Shown: positions 26,033 to 32,758, numbered from the stretch's first letter. The stretch is DNA of 32,758 nucleotides from Burkholderiaceae bacterium (GCA_029866055.1 JARXAG010000137.1:1-32758), one strand, 5' to 3'. Made by a program: numbers and translations. The notes: generated by a model from the letters alone, not told the origin.

Positions 26033-26959
26033 ATGTCAATACTAGTCATCGCTGAACACGATAATGTTCAATTAAAAGGTGCCACGCATAACGTCGTGGC
26101 GGCCGCTGCCGAAATTGGTGGCGATATTCACGTGCTGGTTGCCGGTGCCAATGCGCGCGCGGTTGCCGATCATGCTGCAAAAATCACGGGTGTTTCAAAG
26201 GTTTTACTCGCTGAGTCACCAGCCTTGGCTGATAGCTTGGCCGAAAACGTTGCCAAACAAGTCTTGGCTTTAGCCAGCGGCTACAGCCACATTCTGTTTG
26301 CGGCAACGGCCTCTGGTAAAAACGTGTCACCGCGTGTGGCTGCTAGCTTAGATGTTGCACAAATTTCAGAAATTCAAGCAGTCGATTCACCCGATACGTT
26401 TCAACGTGCAATCTATGCGGGTAATGCGATTGCAACCGTGCAGTCTAACGACCCCATCAAAGTGATTACGGTGCGTACGACTGGTTTTGATGCAGCTCCA
26501 GAAGGTGGCAGCGCGTCAGTCGAAACTGTTGCAGCTGCTGATTCAGCAGGCCTGTCGACCTTTGTTGGCCGCGAAGTCGCTAAAAACGATCGTCCAGAAC
26601 TCGCAGGTGCGCGTGTCGTGGTGTCTGGCGGGCGCGGTATGGGCAGTGCTGAAAACTTCAAACTTCTTGATCCACTGGCTGACAAGCTTGGGGCCGCCAT
26701 GGGCGCGTCTCGCGCCGCGGTTGACGCTGGTTATGCACCCAATGACTGGCAAGTTGGTCAAACGGGCAAAATCGTTGCGCCTCAGCTGTATGTGGCGATT
26801 GGAATCTCTGGTGCGATCCAACACTTGGCTGGCATGAAAGATTCAAAGGTCATTGTTGCGATTAACAAAGATACCGAAGCGCCAATCTTTGGCGTGGCCG
26901 ATTATGGTTTGGTGGCTGATTTATTTCAGGCCGTTCCTGAACTCGTGACCACTCTGTAA
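26033..26959 (+). CDS. etfA: Electron transfer flavoprotein subunit alpha
   Basis: The 308-residue protein has an N-terminal Rossmann-like domain ([20 protein letters not shown]) and the C-terminal FAD domain. The latter shows [60 protein letters not shown] and [20 protein letters not shown], the FAD-binding signature. It pairs with the product of etfB just upstream. A strong terminator follows the stop, then the acyl-CoA dehydrogenase gene that probably uses this ETF. Confidence 0.97.
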   Translation: MSILVIAEHDNVQLKGATHNVVAAAAEIGGDIHVLVAGANARAVADHAAKITGVSKVLLAESPALADSLAENVAKQVLALASGYSHILFAATASGKNVSPRVAASLDVAQISEIQAVDSPDTFQRAIYAGNAIATVQSNDPIKVITVRTTGFDAAPEGGSASVETVAAADSAGLSTFVGREVAKNDRPELAGARVVVSGGRGMGSAENFKLLDPLADKLGAAMGASRAAVDAGYAPNDWQVGQTGKIVAPQLYVAIGISGAIQHLAGMKDSKVIVAINKDTEAPIFGVADYGLVADLFQAVPELVTTL

Positions 26960-26989
26960 GCTTCATTCAAGCATGACAGAGTATTCTGA

Positions 26990-27013
26990 CCCCGTCCCCG
27001 TGACGGGGTTTTT
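26990..27013 (+). terminator. Intrinsic terminator after etfA
   Basis: The 7-bp stem CCCCGTC/GACGGGG with a 5-nt loop is followed by TTTTT, 30 bases past the etfA stop. Confidence 0.92.
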
Positions 27014-27040
27014 ATTTCGGTTTGTATCGAGGTTAGTGTG

Positions 27041-28870
27041 ATGACGTATCGTGCCCCAGTTGATGATTTTCGTTTTGTGTTTGAGCATATTGCAGGCTTG
27101 CCCGAACTCTTAACGCTGCCAGCCTTTTCTGAGCTCGAGCCCGACTTGATCGAGGCGGTGCTTCAAGAGAACGCTAAGTTCGCCTCTGAAGTGGTGGCAC
27201 CGACCAACTGGGATGGCGATCAGCATCCGCCGGTGCAGGCCAACGGTGTGGTGAAGATGCCTGCCTCGTATCACCATGCCTTTAAACAATTTGTAGCGGG
27301 TGGCTGGCAAGGCTTGCGTCACCCAGAACAATGGGGGGGTCAAGGCCTGCCCAGACTGTTGGGCTGTGCAGCAACCGAAAATTTAAACGCAGGCAATTTG
27401 GCGTTCTCGTTGTGCCCCTTGTTGACCGATGGCGTCATTGAGGCGTTGCTGTTGTCGGGCTCTGATAAGCAACAAAAACTGTACATCGAAGCGTTGGTTC
27501 AGGGTAAATGGACCGGCACCATGAACTTAACTGAGCCGCAGGCTGGTTCTGATTTGTCGTTGGTGAACACGCGTGCGGTCGCGCAAGCAGATGGTACCTA
27601 TCGCCTGTTTGGTCAAAAAATTTACATTACCTTTGGCGAGCACGATCTCGCTGAAAATATCGTGCATCTGGTGTTGGCTCGCATGGCTGATGCGCCACCC
27701 GGTGTGAAAGGGCTGTCGCTCTTTGTTGTGCCTAAGGTACTGGTGAACGACGATGGCTCGTTGGGCGCGCGCAATGATGTCTGGTGCGCGTCGATCGAAC
27801 ACAAGTTAGGGATTCACGGCAGTCCGACCGCTGTGTTGCTGTTTGGCGATGAGAAAGGCGAGGTGGGTGCCGGTGCCATTGGTACGCTGGTTGGTCAAGA
27901 AAATCGTGGCCTTGAGTACATGTTTATCATGATGAATGCTGCGCGTTTTGGCGTGGGAATTCAGGGTATCGGAGTGAGTGAGGCGGCGACTCAAAAAGCG
28001 CGTGCGTATGCACGCGATCGTGTGCAAAGTCGTGCCATCGAGGGCTCTGCGGCTGCAGTGCCGATCGTGCAACACCCAGATGTACAACGTATGTTGTCGA
28101 CCATGCGTGGTTTGACCGAAGCGGCGCGTTCGATTGCCTGCGTAGCCGCCGTCACCGACGATGTAAGCCTTGAGCATACTGATCCTGAAGTGCGTCGCAC
28201 CAAGCAAGCGCTCTACGATTATTTAGTACCCGTCGTGAAAGGATTTTCAACCGAATGCGCGCTTGAAGTGACCTCGTTGGGTATACAGGTGCACGGTGGC
28301 ATGGGTTTCATTGAAGAAACGGGGGCGGCTCAGTTTTATCGCGACGCCCGTATTTTGACGATCTATGAGGGCACTACAGCGATTCAAGCCAATGATTTGA
28401 TCGGGCGTAAAACCTTGCGTGATGCAGGTGCCACCGCCTTGGGTTTAGCGCAAGCGATGCAACAAACGCTGCGTGCACTCAACACCGAAAGTGCGCTGGC
28501 ACACGTCGAGAACGCGGCGGGGCTGAAGTTGATTCATGCCAATTTAACGCTAGCAGTCGAGGCGTATGAAAGCGCTGTGCACTTTGTGCTCGACCATGCC
28601 AAAACCGACATTCGCGCAGTCTACGCGGGCAGCGTGCCCTATTTGATGCTGACAGGCTATGTGCTGGGTGGTTGGCATCTGGCACGCGCTGCGTTGGTCT
28701 GCAGTGCAGCACAGCGTGAGTCGCGCACAACGCCTTTCATGCAAAATAAATTTGCCACCGCAGTGTTCTATGCTGGGTCGATCTTGCCGCGCGTGCAGGC
28801 ACTGAACCTAGCGTTGTCTCAAGGTGCAGTGATGACAGAGGCGCTAACGCGTTCTGATCTGACGGTTTAG
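27041..28870 (+). CDS. Long-form acyl-CoA dehydrogenase (DmdC/AcdA-like)
   Basis: At 609 residues this is longer than classical acyl-CoA dehydrogenases (about 380-400). It fits the subgroup with an extra N-terminal segment (DDFRFVFEHIAGLPELLTLP) and a C-terminal helical domain, as in DmdC-type proteins. FAD and substrate motifs are MNLTEPQAGSDLSLVNTRA, YRLFGQKIYITFGEHD, VQVHGGMGFIEETG-like IQVHGGMGFIEETGAAQFYR, and DARILTIYEGTTAIQANDLI with the catalytic Glu. It oxidises an unknown acyl-CoA to the enoyl-CoA and should donate electrons to the neighbouring EtfAB. ATG 27041 has GAGG 8 bases upstream. The substrate (fatty acyl, methylmercaptopropionyl or other) is not determinable here. Confidence 0.92.
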   Translation: MTYRAPVDDFRFVFEHIAGLPELLTLPAFSELEPDLIEAVLQENAKFASEVVAPTNWDGDQHPPVQANGVVKMPASYHHAFKQFVAGGWQGLRHPEQWGGQGLPRLLGCAATENLNAGNLAFSLCPLLTDGVIEALLLSGSDKQQKLYIEALVQGKWTGTMNLTEPQAGSDLSLVNTRAVAQADGTYRLFGQKIYITFGEHDLAENIVHLVLARMADAPPGVKGLSLFVVPKVLVNDDGSLGARNDVWCASIEHKLGIHGSPTAVLLFGDEKGEVGAGAIGTLVGQENRGLEYMFIMMNAARFGVGIQGIGVSEAATQKARAYARDRVQSRAIEGSAAAVPIVQHPDVQRMLSTMRGLTEAARSIACVAAVTDDVSLEHTDPEVRRTKQALYDYLVPVVKGFSTECALEVTSLGIQVHGGMGFIEETGAAQFYRDARILTIYEGTTAIQANDLIGRKTLRDAGATALGLAQAMQQTLRALNTESALAHVENAAGLKLIHANLTLAVEAYESAVHFVLDHAKTDIRAVYAGSVPYLMLTGYVLGGWHLARAALVCSAAQRESRTTPFMQNKFATAVFYAGSILPRVQALNLALSQGAVMTEALTRSDLTV

Positions 28871-28910
28871 TTGGTGTTAGCTGATCTAGGCCTCAACGGG
28901 CGAGGCTTGA

Positions 28911-30548
28911 TCAGACTTGAGGCAACATCGCATCTAAGCTCGTATTCACTTCAATCAGTATCGGCGCCTTCGCCTTGAAGGCCGCCTGTATCACGCCATC
29001 GATGTCGTCTTTGTGGGTGATGCGAGCAGATGCCATGCCAAAACTGCGTGCCATGTCATGGAAGTCAGGATTAAACAGCGAAGTGCCGCTCACGCGCCCT
29101 GGATAACCGCGCTCTTGGTGTAAGCGAATCGAGCCGTAGCTCGCGTTGTTTGAAACGATAAAGATAATCGGCAGCTTGCGCTCAACGGCCAAAATCATTT
29201 CGTTACCCGTCATTAAAAAGCCGCCATCCCCCACGATACAAACTGTTGTGCGAGAGGGTTCGCGCAGTGCACAAGCGACTGCTGCCGGTGTGCCATAGCC
29301 CATCGCGCCTGCCAGCGGCGCCATCAAGCGTTGACCTGTTTTGAAGGTGAAGTGACGATAGACAGGGGCGGCAAAGGTGCCAGCGTCTAAGCAGATAGTG
29401 GTATCAAGCGACGAGTGAGCCTCGAGTGCGCGCACGACTTCGGTAAAGTTCACACCCTGCTTGGCTTGACGCGATGGCCAGGCAGCCCAAGACTGAGAGT
29501 GCTCGCGCAGTGTACCTAGCCAACTCACCCGAGCGGCGCTCACAGTGGGGGCAGGGTCTTGCGTCAAGGCTTTTACCAAGCCAACTGGGTCGCAGACCAA
29601 GGGGTAGTCGGCCACAGTATCCCAGCTGACCACACGCGAATCGGGGTAGCAGTGCAGTAGCGTTTGTGGAGCCTGACCATAGGCCGGAAATTGATAGTTT
29701 TGTGTGGTGATGTCGCCCAAACGGGTGCCTAAGGCAAGGATGAAATCACTGGTTTGTAAGGTTGCCATCTGTGCAGCTGGGTTGGATAAGCCCAAGTCGC
29801 CCACAAAGAGCGCGTCATCGTTTGCAAAAATATCGTGACGTCTGAATGACACCATGGTGGGTAACTGCCAGTGGTGGACAAAGGCCGCTAACGCTTCACG
29901 TCCGCCTGGGCAATCGAAGCAGCCACCTGCGATCACGACTGGGCGTTGTGCGGCCTTGAGTTGCTCAACGATTTTTGCCATTGTGTCGGGCGCTGGTAAG
30001 CCAAAGACGTGTGGGTGTTGTTTGAACGTTGGCACAGGCACCGTTTGCTGCTGAATATCTTCAGGCAGCACCAACACGACTGGGCCGGGTACCCCCGAGG
30101 TTGCCATCCGAATGGCTTTGAAAGCAGCCTGAGCGATTTGTTCGGGGCCTGTGCACTCGAACACCCATTTTGCGATCGAGCCAAACATTTTTTGATAATC
30201 AATTTCTTGAAACGCTTCACGACGCAGATCGCGTGCAGCGATTTGACCAATCACAAGAATCATTGGCACAGCGTCTTGCTGCGCGGTGTGCACTGCAATC
30301 GCGGCGTTCGAGGCACCTGGGCCACGACTCACTAAGGCCAAGCCAGGGCGACGCGTCAGGCGACCGTCTGCGACCGCCATGTAGCCCGCCCCGCCTTCAT
30401 GGCGACAGGTCACAACATCGATGGCCGGAAAATCGACCAAGGCATCGAGCAGGCCAAGATAGCTTTCGCCAGGCACAAGAAAAAGTCGATCCATCCCGTA
30501 GTCAGAGAACACTTTAAACAAGGCGTGGCTTGAGGTGAAGTTTGTCAT
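28911..30548 (-). CDS. Acetolactate synthase-like thiamine diphosphate enzyme
   Basis: The 545-residue protein has the three-domain POX/AHAS architecture. The N-terminal PYR domain has FLVPGESYLGLLDALVDFPA and CRHEGGAGYMAVADGRLTRR with the activating Glu51, and RGPGASNAAIAVHTAQQD. The central domain includes RPVVIAGGCFDCPGG. The C-terminal PP domain has VGDGGFLMTGNEMILAVERK followed by the NNASYGS metal motif of the GDG-x(24-27)-NN ThDP site. It likely acts on pyruvate or another 2-oxoacid. No small regulatory subunit (ilvH) lies next to it, so it is probably not the main branched-chain enzyme. It is convergent with the acyl-CoA dehydrogenase and divergent from the SOS-type gene. Confidence 0.87.
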   Translation of the reverse strand: MTNFTSSHALFKVFSDYGMDRLFLVPGESYLGLLDALVDFPAIDVVTCRHEGGAGYMAVADGRLTRRPGLALVSRGPGASNAAIAVHTAQQDAVPMILVIGQIAARDLRREAFQEIDYQKMFGSIAKWVFECTGPEQIAQAAFKAIRMATSGVPGPVVLVLPEDIQQQTVPVPTFKQHPHVFGLPAPDTMAKIVEQLKAAQRPVVIAGGCFDCPGGREALAAFVHHWQLPTMVSFRRHDIFANDDALFVGDLGLSNPAAQMATLQTSDFILALGTRLGDITTQNYQFPAYGQAPQTLLHCYPDSRVVSWDTVADYPLVCDPVGLVKALTQDPAPTVSAARVSWLGTLREHSQSWAAWPSRQAKQGVNFTEVVRALEAHSSLDTTICLDAGTFAAPVYRHFTFKTGQRLMAPLAGAMGYGTPAAVACALREPSRTTVCIVGDGGFLMTGNEMILAVERKLPIIFIVSNNASYGSIRLHQERGYPGRVSGTSLFNPDFHDMARSFGMASARITHKDDIDGVIQAAFKAKAPILIEVNTSLDAMLPQV

Positions 30549-30674
30549 GGTGCGAGTCTGGCAAAAAAGTTTTTGAGAAGATCGAAAATTAGCACAGCGC
30601 GGCCCTTTTCACCTAAGGCGCAGCCTGAGTTGGCTTTTTTGTGTTTTGTTGTAAAAAACATTCATTTTAAATAA

Positions 30675-30690
30675 CTGTGTTTGCAAACAG
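30675..30690. promoter_or_regulatory. LexA box 1
   Basis: CTGTGTTTGCAAACAG fits the beta/gammaproteobacterial LexA consensus CTGT-N8-ACAG exactly in both half-sites. It covers the proposed -35 (TTGCAA) of the downstream small gene. Confidence 0.8.
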
Positions 30691-30709
30691 TACTGTATGC
30701 GTGTACAGT
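30681..30709 (+). promoter_or_regulatory. Promoter overlapped by two LexA boxes
   Basis: TTGCAA (30681-30686) and TACAGT (30704-30709) are separated by 17 bp, with transcription expected to start near 30716. Box 1 covers the -35 and box 2 covers the spacer and -10, so LexA binding would block RNA polymerase. Confidence 0.6.
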
Positions 30710-30716
30710 ACTGTTT
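30685..30716. repeat. 32-bp inverted repeat around LexA box 2
   Basis: AAACAGTACTGTA and its exact complement TACAGTACTGTTT flank a 6-base centre, TGCGTG. The symmetry goes well beyond the 16-bp LexA core. Each arm also holds the small palindrome ACAGTACTGT, so CTGT/ACAG half-sites are stacked. This suggests cooperative or multiple LexA dimers, or an additional regulator. Confidence 0.8.
30691..30710. promoter_or_regulatory. LexA box 2 (near-consensus SOS box)
   Basis: TACTGTATGCGTGTACAGTA matches the E. coli consensus TACTGTATATATATACAGTA at 16 of 20 positions, including every base of both CTGT/ACAG half-sites and the outer TA pairs. Its start is 18 bp from that of box 1, so the two dimers would sit nearly on adjacent turns. 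Confidence 0.9.
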
Positions 30717-30761
30717 ATGGTCACTGACCAAACAGTTTTGCCGGTTCTAGGTCCCCGGCAA
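30710..30761 (+). promoter_or_regulatory. Two successive hairpins in the leader of the SOS-type gene
   Basis: The first dyad, ACTGTTT-A-TGGTCA-C-TGACCAAACAGT (30710-30736), has long arms with one bulged base and is followed by TTTT, so it could act as a weak terminator or attenuator. The second, TTGCCGG/CCGGCAA (30738-30761), has a 10-nt loop. Together they make the beginning of a roughly 120-nt leader highly structured. A role in RNA-level control is inference. Confidence 0.5.
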
Positions 30762-30835
30762 CCATCCTGGGTCGCTACGGCGGTCGGGGGTGGTTACTTA
30801 AACGTAGTGCATTTCCAGTCTAAAGGAGCCACACC

Positions 30836-31093
30836 ATGCGTCAATCTTCTGCACAGCAAGCCCCACGCGGCCAATTTGCTTCATCTTCTACACAGCAAAC
30901 CCCACGCGGCCAATTTGCCTCATCTTCTTCACAGCAAGCCCCACGTGCCCCGTTTGCCCGATCTTTCGCAACGGCAGCCGCGCGCAATGATTCACCAAGC
31001 GTAAAAGGGATGTTGTCTGACATCCTCTTGCTATCTTTTTGGGTTGCCATGATCCCAGCTGTCCTCTTGATCGGTAACGCAGCCGGTTATTAA
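30836..31093 (+). CDS. Putative SOS-induced small repeat/membrane protein
   Basis: The 85-residue product is not a family I recognise. AAAGGAG lies 7 bases before the ATG, an excellent ribosome site. Residues 4-42 are three 13-residue repeats (SSxQQxPRGQFAS; the third reads SSSQQAPRAPFAR), polar with one or two Arg each. After ARSFATAAARNDSPSVKG comes a single hydrophobic helix (LLLSFWVAMIPAVLLIGNAA, about residues 64-83) ending GY at the C-terminus. This suggests an inner-membrane anchor with a basic, disordered N-terminal part, probably cytoplasmic. Two LexA boxes overlap its promoter, so induction by DNA damage is expected. By analogy with SidA, YneA or TisB it could halt division or alter membrane potential; this is inference. 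It is divergent from the ThDP enzyme and convergent with the transporter gene. Confidence 0.8.
   Translation: MRQSSAQQAPRGQFASSSTQQTPRGQFASSSSQQAPRAPFARSFATAAARNDSPSVKGMLSDILLLSFWVAMIPAVLLIGNAAGY
30845..30961 (+). repeat. Three in-frame 39-bp tandem repeats
   Basis: The units 30845-30883, 30884-30922 and 30923-30961 begin TCTTCT-x-CACAGCAAxCCCCAC. Copies 1 and 2 are almost identical, while copy 3 diverges at its 3' half. The unit length keeps frame and encodes 13 residues, so copy number could vary without breaking the gene. Confidence 0.9.
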
Positions 31094-31108
31094 GGCTTTA
31101 GAAGGGGC

Positions 31109-31981
31109 TTAGCTGCTTGCCAGCAACACCACGCCTACGGCGATACCACCGCAGCCTACCAAGCGCCCCCAGCCGACAGGCTCACGTAGCAAGTAAAGTC
31201 CGGCAAGTGTCACCAACAACATTGACATTTCACGCGCGGGTGCCACTAAGCTAACTGGGGCGCCATCGCGTAACGCGTACAGCACCAAAATATATCCCAT
31301 TGGGGATAACACCCCGATTGTCCACGCCAACGGCCAATATCCTTTCATCGCTGCCCAGGCCTGCCGGGGCTGCCTTGCTGTGTGTGGCAACAGTAGCAAG
31401 GTGCGGGTCGCGCAGGTGGCCCAATCGTACACAACGGGGGCAATCAAAAGAGTTTTGACGCCATAGGCATCCACCAAGGTATAGGCGGCGATCAACGCGC
31501 CAATCAAGGCTCCCCAACGGACTCCTACCATCGCTTCTGGTTGCAGCAGACGACGAAGCTGGCCTTGTGTCGCAATCAGCAACACTCCCGCCACCACGCA
31601 CAGCATCCCGCTGATGCCACGTATCGTTGCAGGCTCGTCTAGCAGCAACAGAGCCCCTACAGTCGCAAGCAGCGGCCCTGTGCCGCGCGCGATCGGATAC
31701 ACGACTGATAAGTCGGCCAACTGGTAACCACGCTGCAGGCACAGGCTGTAGACTAGGTGCACGGTACCCGACAGCGCGATACAGCCAACGATTGGCCAAC
31801 TCCACTCGTTTTGCTCAAAGACCAACACCCAGAGCACCCAGGGGGCGTACAAAATGGTGCAGCACAGGCCGTAGGCAAATACAAAGGTCGGTCCAACGTG
31901 TGCCGCGCGTTTGGCAAGCAGGTTCCACGAGGCATGCGCAACCGCCGCCGCAATGACAAAGAGTAGGGCGGTAGAACTCAT
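31109..31981 (-). CDS. EamA/DMT-superfamily transporter
   Basis: The 290-residue protein is hydrophobic throughout, with about ten transmembrane segments in two homologous EamA halves. The first half opens ALLFVIAAAVAHASWNLLAK and ends LLLLDEPATIRGISGMLCVV; the second ends LLVTLAGLYLLREPVGWGRL and CGGIAVGVVLLA. The DEPAT and REPVG loops before the last helices are the usual EamA motif. It probably exports or imports a small metabolite across the inner membrane; the substrate is unknown. The ATG overlaps the TAA of an upstream repeat-encoded frame (TAATG), and no Shine-Dalgarno is seen. It is convergent with the small SOS-type gene. Confidence 0.9.
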   Translation of the reverse strand: MSSTALLFVIAAAVAHASWNLLAKRAAHVGPTFVFAYGLCCTILYAPWVLWVLVFEQNEWSWPIVGCIALSGTVHLVYSLCLQRGYQLADLSVVYPIARGTGPLLATVGALLLLDEPATIRGISGMLCVVAGVLLIATQGQLRRLLQPEAMVGVRWGALIGALIAAYTLVDAYGVKTLLIAPVVYDWATCATRTLLLLPHTARQPRQAWAAMKGYWPLAWTIGVLSPMGYILVLYALRDGAPVSLVAPAREMSMLLVTLAGLYLLREPVGWGRLVGCGGIAVGVVLLASS

Positions 31982-31986
31982 TAAAA

Positions 31987-32118
31987 TTTAGGATTCAAGG
32001 TAGGGCTCAGGCTAGAGTTCAAACTAGGATTCAACGTATTACCCAACCTAAGCTCCAAACTGGACTTCAACACAGGGCTCACACTAAGGTTCAGTCTTGG
32101 CTTTAGCCTAAGCTTTGT
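31987..32118. repeat. Eleven degenerate 12-bp tandem repeats upstream of eamA
   Basis: The plus strand divides without gaps into eleven 12-mers with consensus close to ACTAGGATTCAA, e.g. TTTAGGATTCAA, GCTAGAGTTCAA, ACTAGGATTCAA, CCTAAGCTCCAA, ACTGGACTTCAA, ACTAAGGTTCAG. Degeneracy suggests age. On the minus strand the array is an open frame of four-residue repeats (LNPS LNSS LSPT LNPK F) ending TAATG on the eamA start codon. It has no ATG and no ribosome site, so I class it as a repeat and not as a gene. Confidence 0.8.
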
Positions 32119-32375
32119 CCGGGGCAGTTCTTGTCACAAACTAGTCACAGCTAGCTTTGTAACATCAGGCGAGCCAAGCTACTGGCGTATCAACCCAAAA
32201 ATGTTGTAGAATCAATGGCTTTGTTAACGCATCCTCTGCCCGGTAACGGCCCCTGAATAGGTCAGGCGCACGTCAAACAATACCGATCCAGGCTTGATTT
32301 GTTGTCAGCTTTTTGTAGCCGGCACCAATGACTGCACTGGTGAAACCACCGAGAGCAAGATGACTTGGAGTTCAT
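32119..32375. other. rplS promoter and leader region
   Basis: No credible coding frame is present. The left part contains TAGAAT at 32207-32212 (in GTTGTAGAAT), the likely -10 for rplS, with a weak -35. The resulting leader of about 155 nt contains a short CCTGA/TCAGG hairpin near 32250-32266 and a CACCA/TGGTG dyad near 32325-32342. A leader of this length before a ribosomal protein gene could serve autoregulation, but no known motif is recognised. Confidence 0.45.
32207..32212 (+). promoter_or_regulatory. Probable rplS -10 element
   Basis: TAGAAT preceded by GT, as before gyrA and etfB, 164 nt upstream of the rplS start. The -35 region (about 32184-32189) is not close to TTGACA. Confidence 0.45.
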
Positions 32376-32756
32376 ATGAACCTAATTGCTATTCTTGAGC
32401 AAGAAGAAATTGCTCGCCTCACCGGCGGTAAACCCGTCACCGAATTCGCTCCTGGCGACACCGTGATTGTCAGCGTCAATGTGGTTGAAGGTGCACGTAA
32501 GCGCGCCCAGGCCTTTGAAGGCGTTGTGATTGCCCGTCGTAACCGTGGCCTGAACTCATCGTTCATCGTTCGCAAGATTTCTTCTGGCGAAGCTGTCGAG
32601 CGTACGTTCCAACTTTACTCAACTCAAATCGCCTCGATCGAAGTGAAGCGTCGTGGTGATGTGCGTCGCGCCAAGCTCTATTACCTGCGTGACCGCTCAG
32701 GCAAGTCAGCACGTATTAAAGAAAAACTCGTTCGTAAAACTGTTGTGGCCGCGTAA
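32376..32756 (+). CDS. rplS: 50S ribosomal protein L19
   Basis: The 126-residue protein has the bL19 hallmark sequence: [20 protein letters not shown] at the N-terminus, FAPGDTV-like [60 protein letters not shown], and [25 protein letters not shown] near the end. It sits at the 30S-50S interface. TTGGAG lies 5-6 bases before the ATG. The gene is usually last in rpsP-rimM-trmD-rplS, but here it is preceded by a divergent transporter and its own promoter and leader. It ends two bases before the window edge, so what follows is unknown. Confidence 0.97.
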   Translation: MNLIAILEQEEIARLTGGKPVTEFAPGDTVIVSVNVVEGARKRAQAFEGVVIARRNRGLNSSFIVRKISSGEAVERTFQLYSTQIASIEVKRRGDVRRAKLYYLRDRSGKSARIKEKLVRKTVVAA

Positions 32757-32758
32757 GC

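Noticed and set aside
28871-28912. Possible bidirectional terminator between the acyl-CoA dehydrogenase and the ThDP enzyme
   Set aside because: GATCTAGGCCTC and GAGGCTTGATC form only an imperfect stem, and no T tract follows on either strand.
30681-31004. 107-residue plus-strand ORF overlapping the SOS-type gene in another frame
   Set aside because: Its start lies inside the LexA operator, at or before the expected transcription start. It has no ribosome site, and its internal repeats (LLHSKPHAAN) are only the out-of-frame reading of the 39-bp units.
30841-31050. 69-residue minus-strand ORF antisense to the SOS-type gene
   Set aside because: Its repeats (EDEANWPRGxCC) simply mirror the 39-bp repeats. 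Cys- and Trp-rich composition is typical of shadow frames and no ribosome site or promoter is seen.
31981-32135. Minus-strand frame of tetrapeptide repeats (LNPS LNSS LSPT LNPK F) ending on the eamA start
   Set aside because: A 12-bp repeat is open in several frames by construction. There is no ATG and no Shine-Dalgarno, so it is recorded as DNA repeats and not as a gene.

Overview
The window is a chromosomal segment of a betaproteobacterium, most likely of the order Burkholderiales near the Alcaligenaceae (Bordetella/Achromobacter relatives). Three things point there. The tmRNA encodes the tag ANDERFALAA, which I recall from Bordetella. The chain gyrA-serC-pheA-hisC-tyrA-aroA-cmk-rpsA-ihfB-lapA-lapB-hldA-hldD-comEA-cysM-mltB-etfB-etfA is the order I know from that group, as is ubiG-gph beside an ompA-like gene and gyrA. 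Protein motifs also fit. The family-level placement rests on memory of synteny, not on a search.

Layout. (1) 1-2.8 kb is a mixed region: the 3' end of umuC, a PNPO-like flavoprotein, an HNH nuclease, two small AT-rich membrane-protein ORFs, psiE and a folB-like gene. (2) 2.98-4.54 kb holds a decayed insertion beside the tmRNA gene ssrA. A rhuM gene broken by an internal out-of-frame deletion lies between ssrA and a near copy of the ssrA 3' end, with each copy followed by a terminator hairpin. (3) 4.6-6.9 kb, minus strand, is ubiG-gph, a possible short ORF at the end of gph, and an OmpA-family protein. (4) 7.4-18.6 kb is a long plus-strand housekeeping run: gyrA, then serine and aromatic amino acid biosynthesis (serC, pheA, hisC-like, tyrA, aroA), then cmk, rpsA and ihfB, closed by a strong terminator. 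Most joins overlap by 4-8 bases or touch. (5) 18.6-22.2 kb is an envelope cluster, lapA-lapB-hldA-hldD, for LPS assembly control and ADP-heptose synthesis. (6) 22.3-28.9 kb is a ComEA-like DNA-binding protein, cysM, mltB (opposite strand), etfBA and a large acyl-CoA dehydrogenase that probably passes electrons to that ETF. (7) 28.9-32.76 kb is a lone ThDP enzyme, a small SOS-type gene, an EamA transporter preceded by a degenerate 12-bp repeat array, and rplS with a long leader.

The most interesting item is at 30.67-31.09 kb. Two canonical LexA boxes (CTGT-N8-ACAG) overlap a promoter-like pair, TTGCAA-N17-TACAGT. Behind them lies a dyad-rich leader of about 120 nt, then a strong Shine-Dalgarno and an 85-residue protein. 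That protein has three 13-residue Q/P/R/F repeats followed by one C-terminal membrane helix. I do not recognise it. It is a good candidate for an undescribed DNA-damage-induced small membrane protein, perhaps a division inhibitor or a TisB-like effector; the function is inference.

Secondary points of interest are the att-like duplication at ssrA, the 12-bp repeat array before eamA, dyads between pheA and hisC, a duplicated WxNGTNEL motif in the OmpA protein, and Gln at GyrA position 83.
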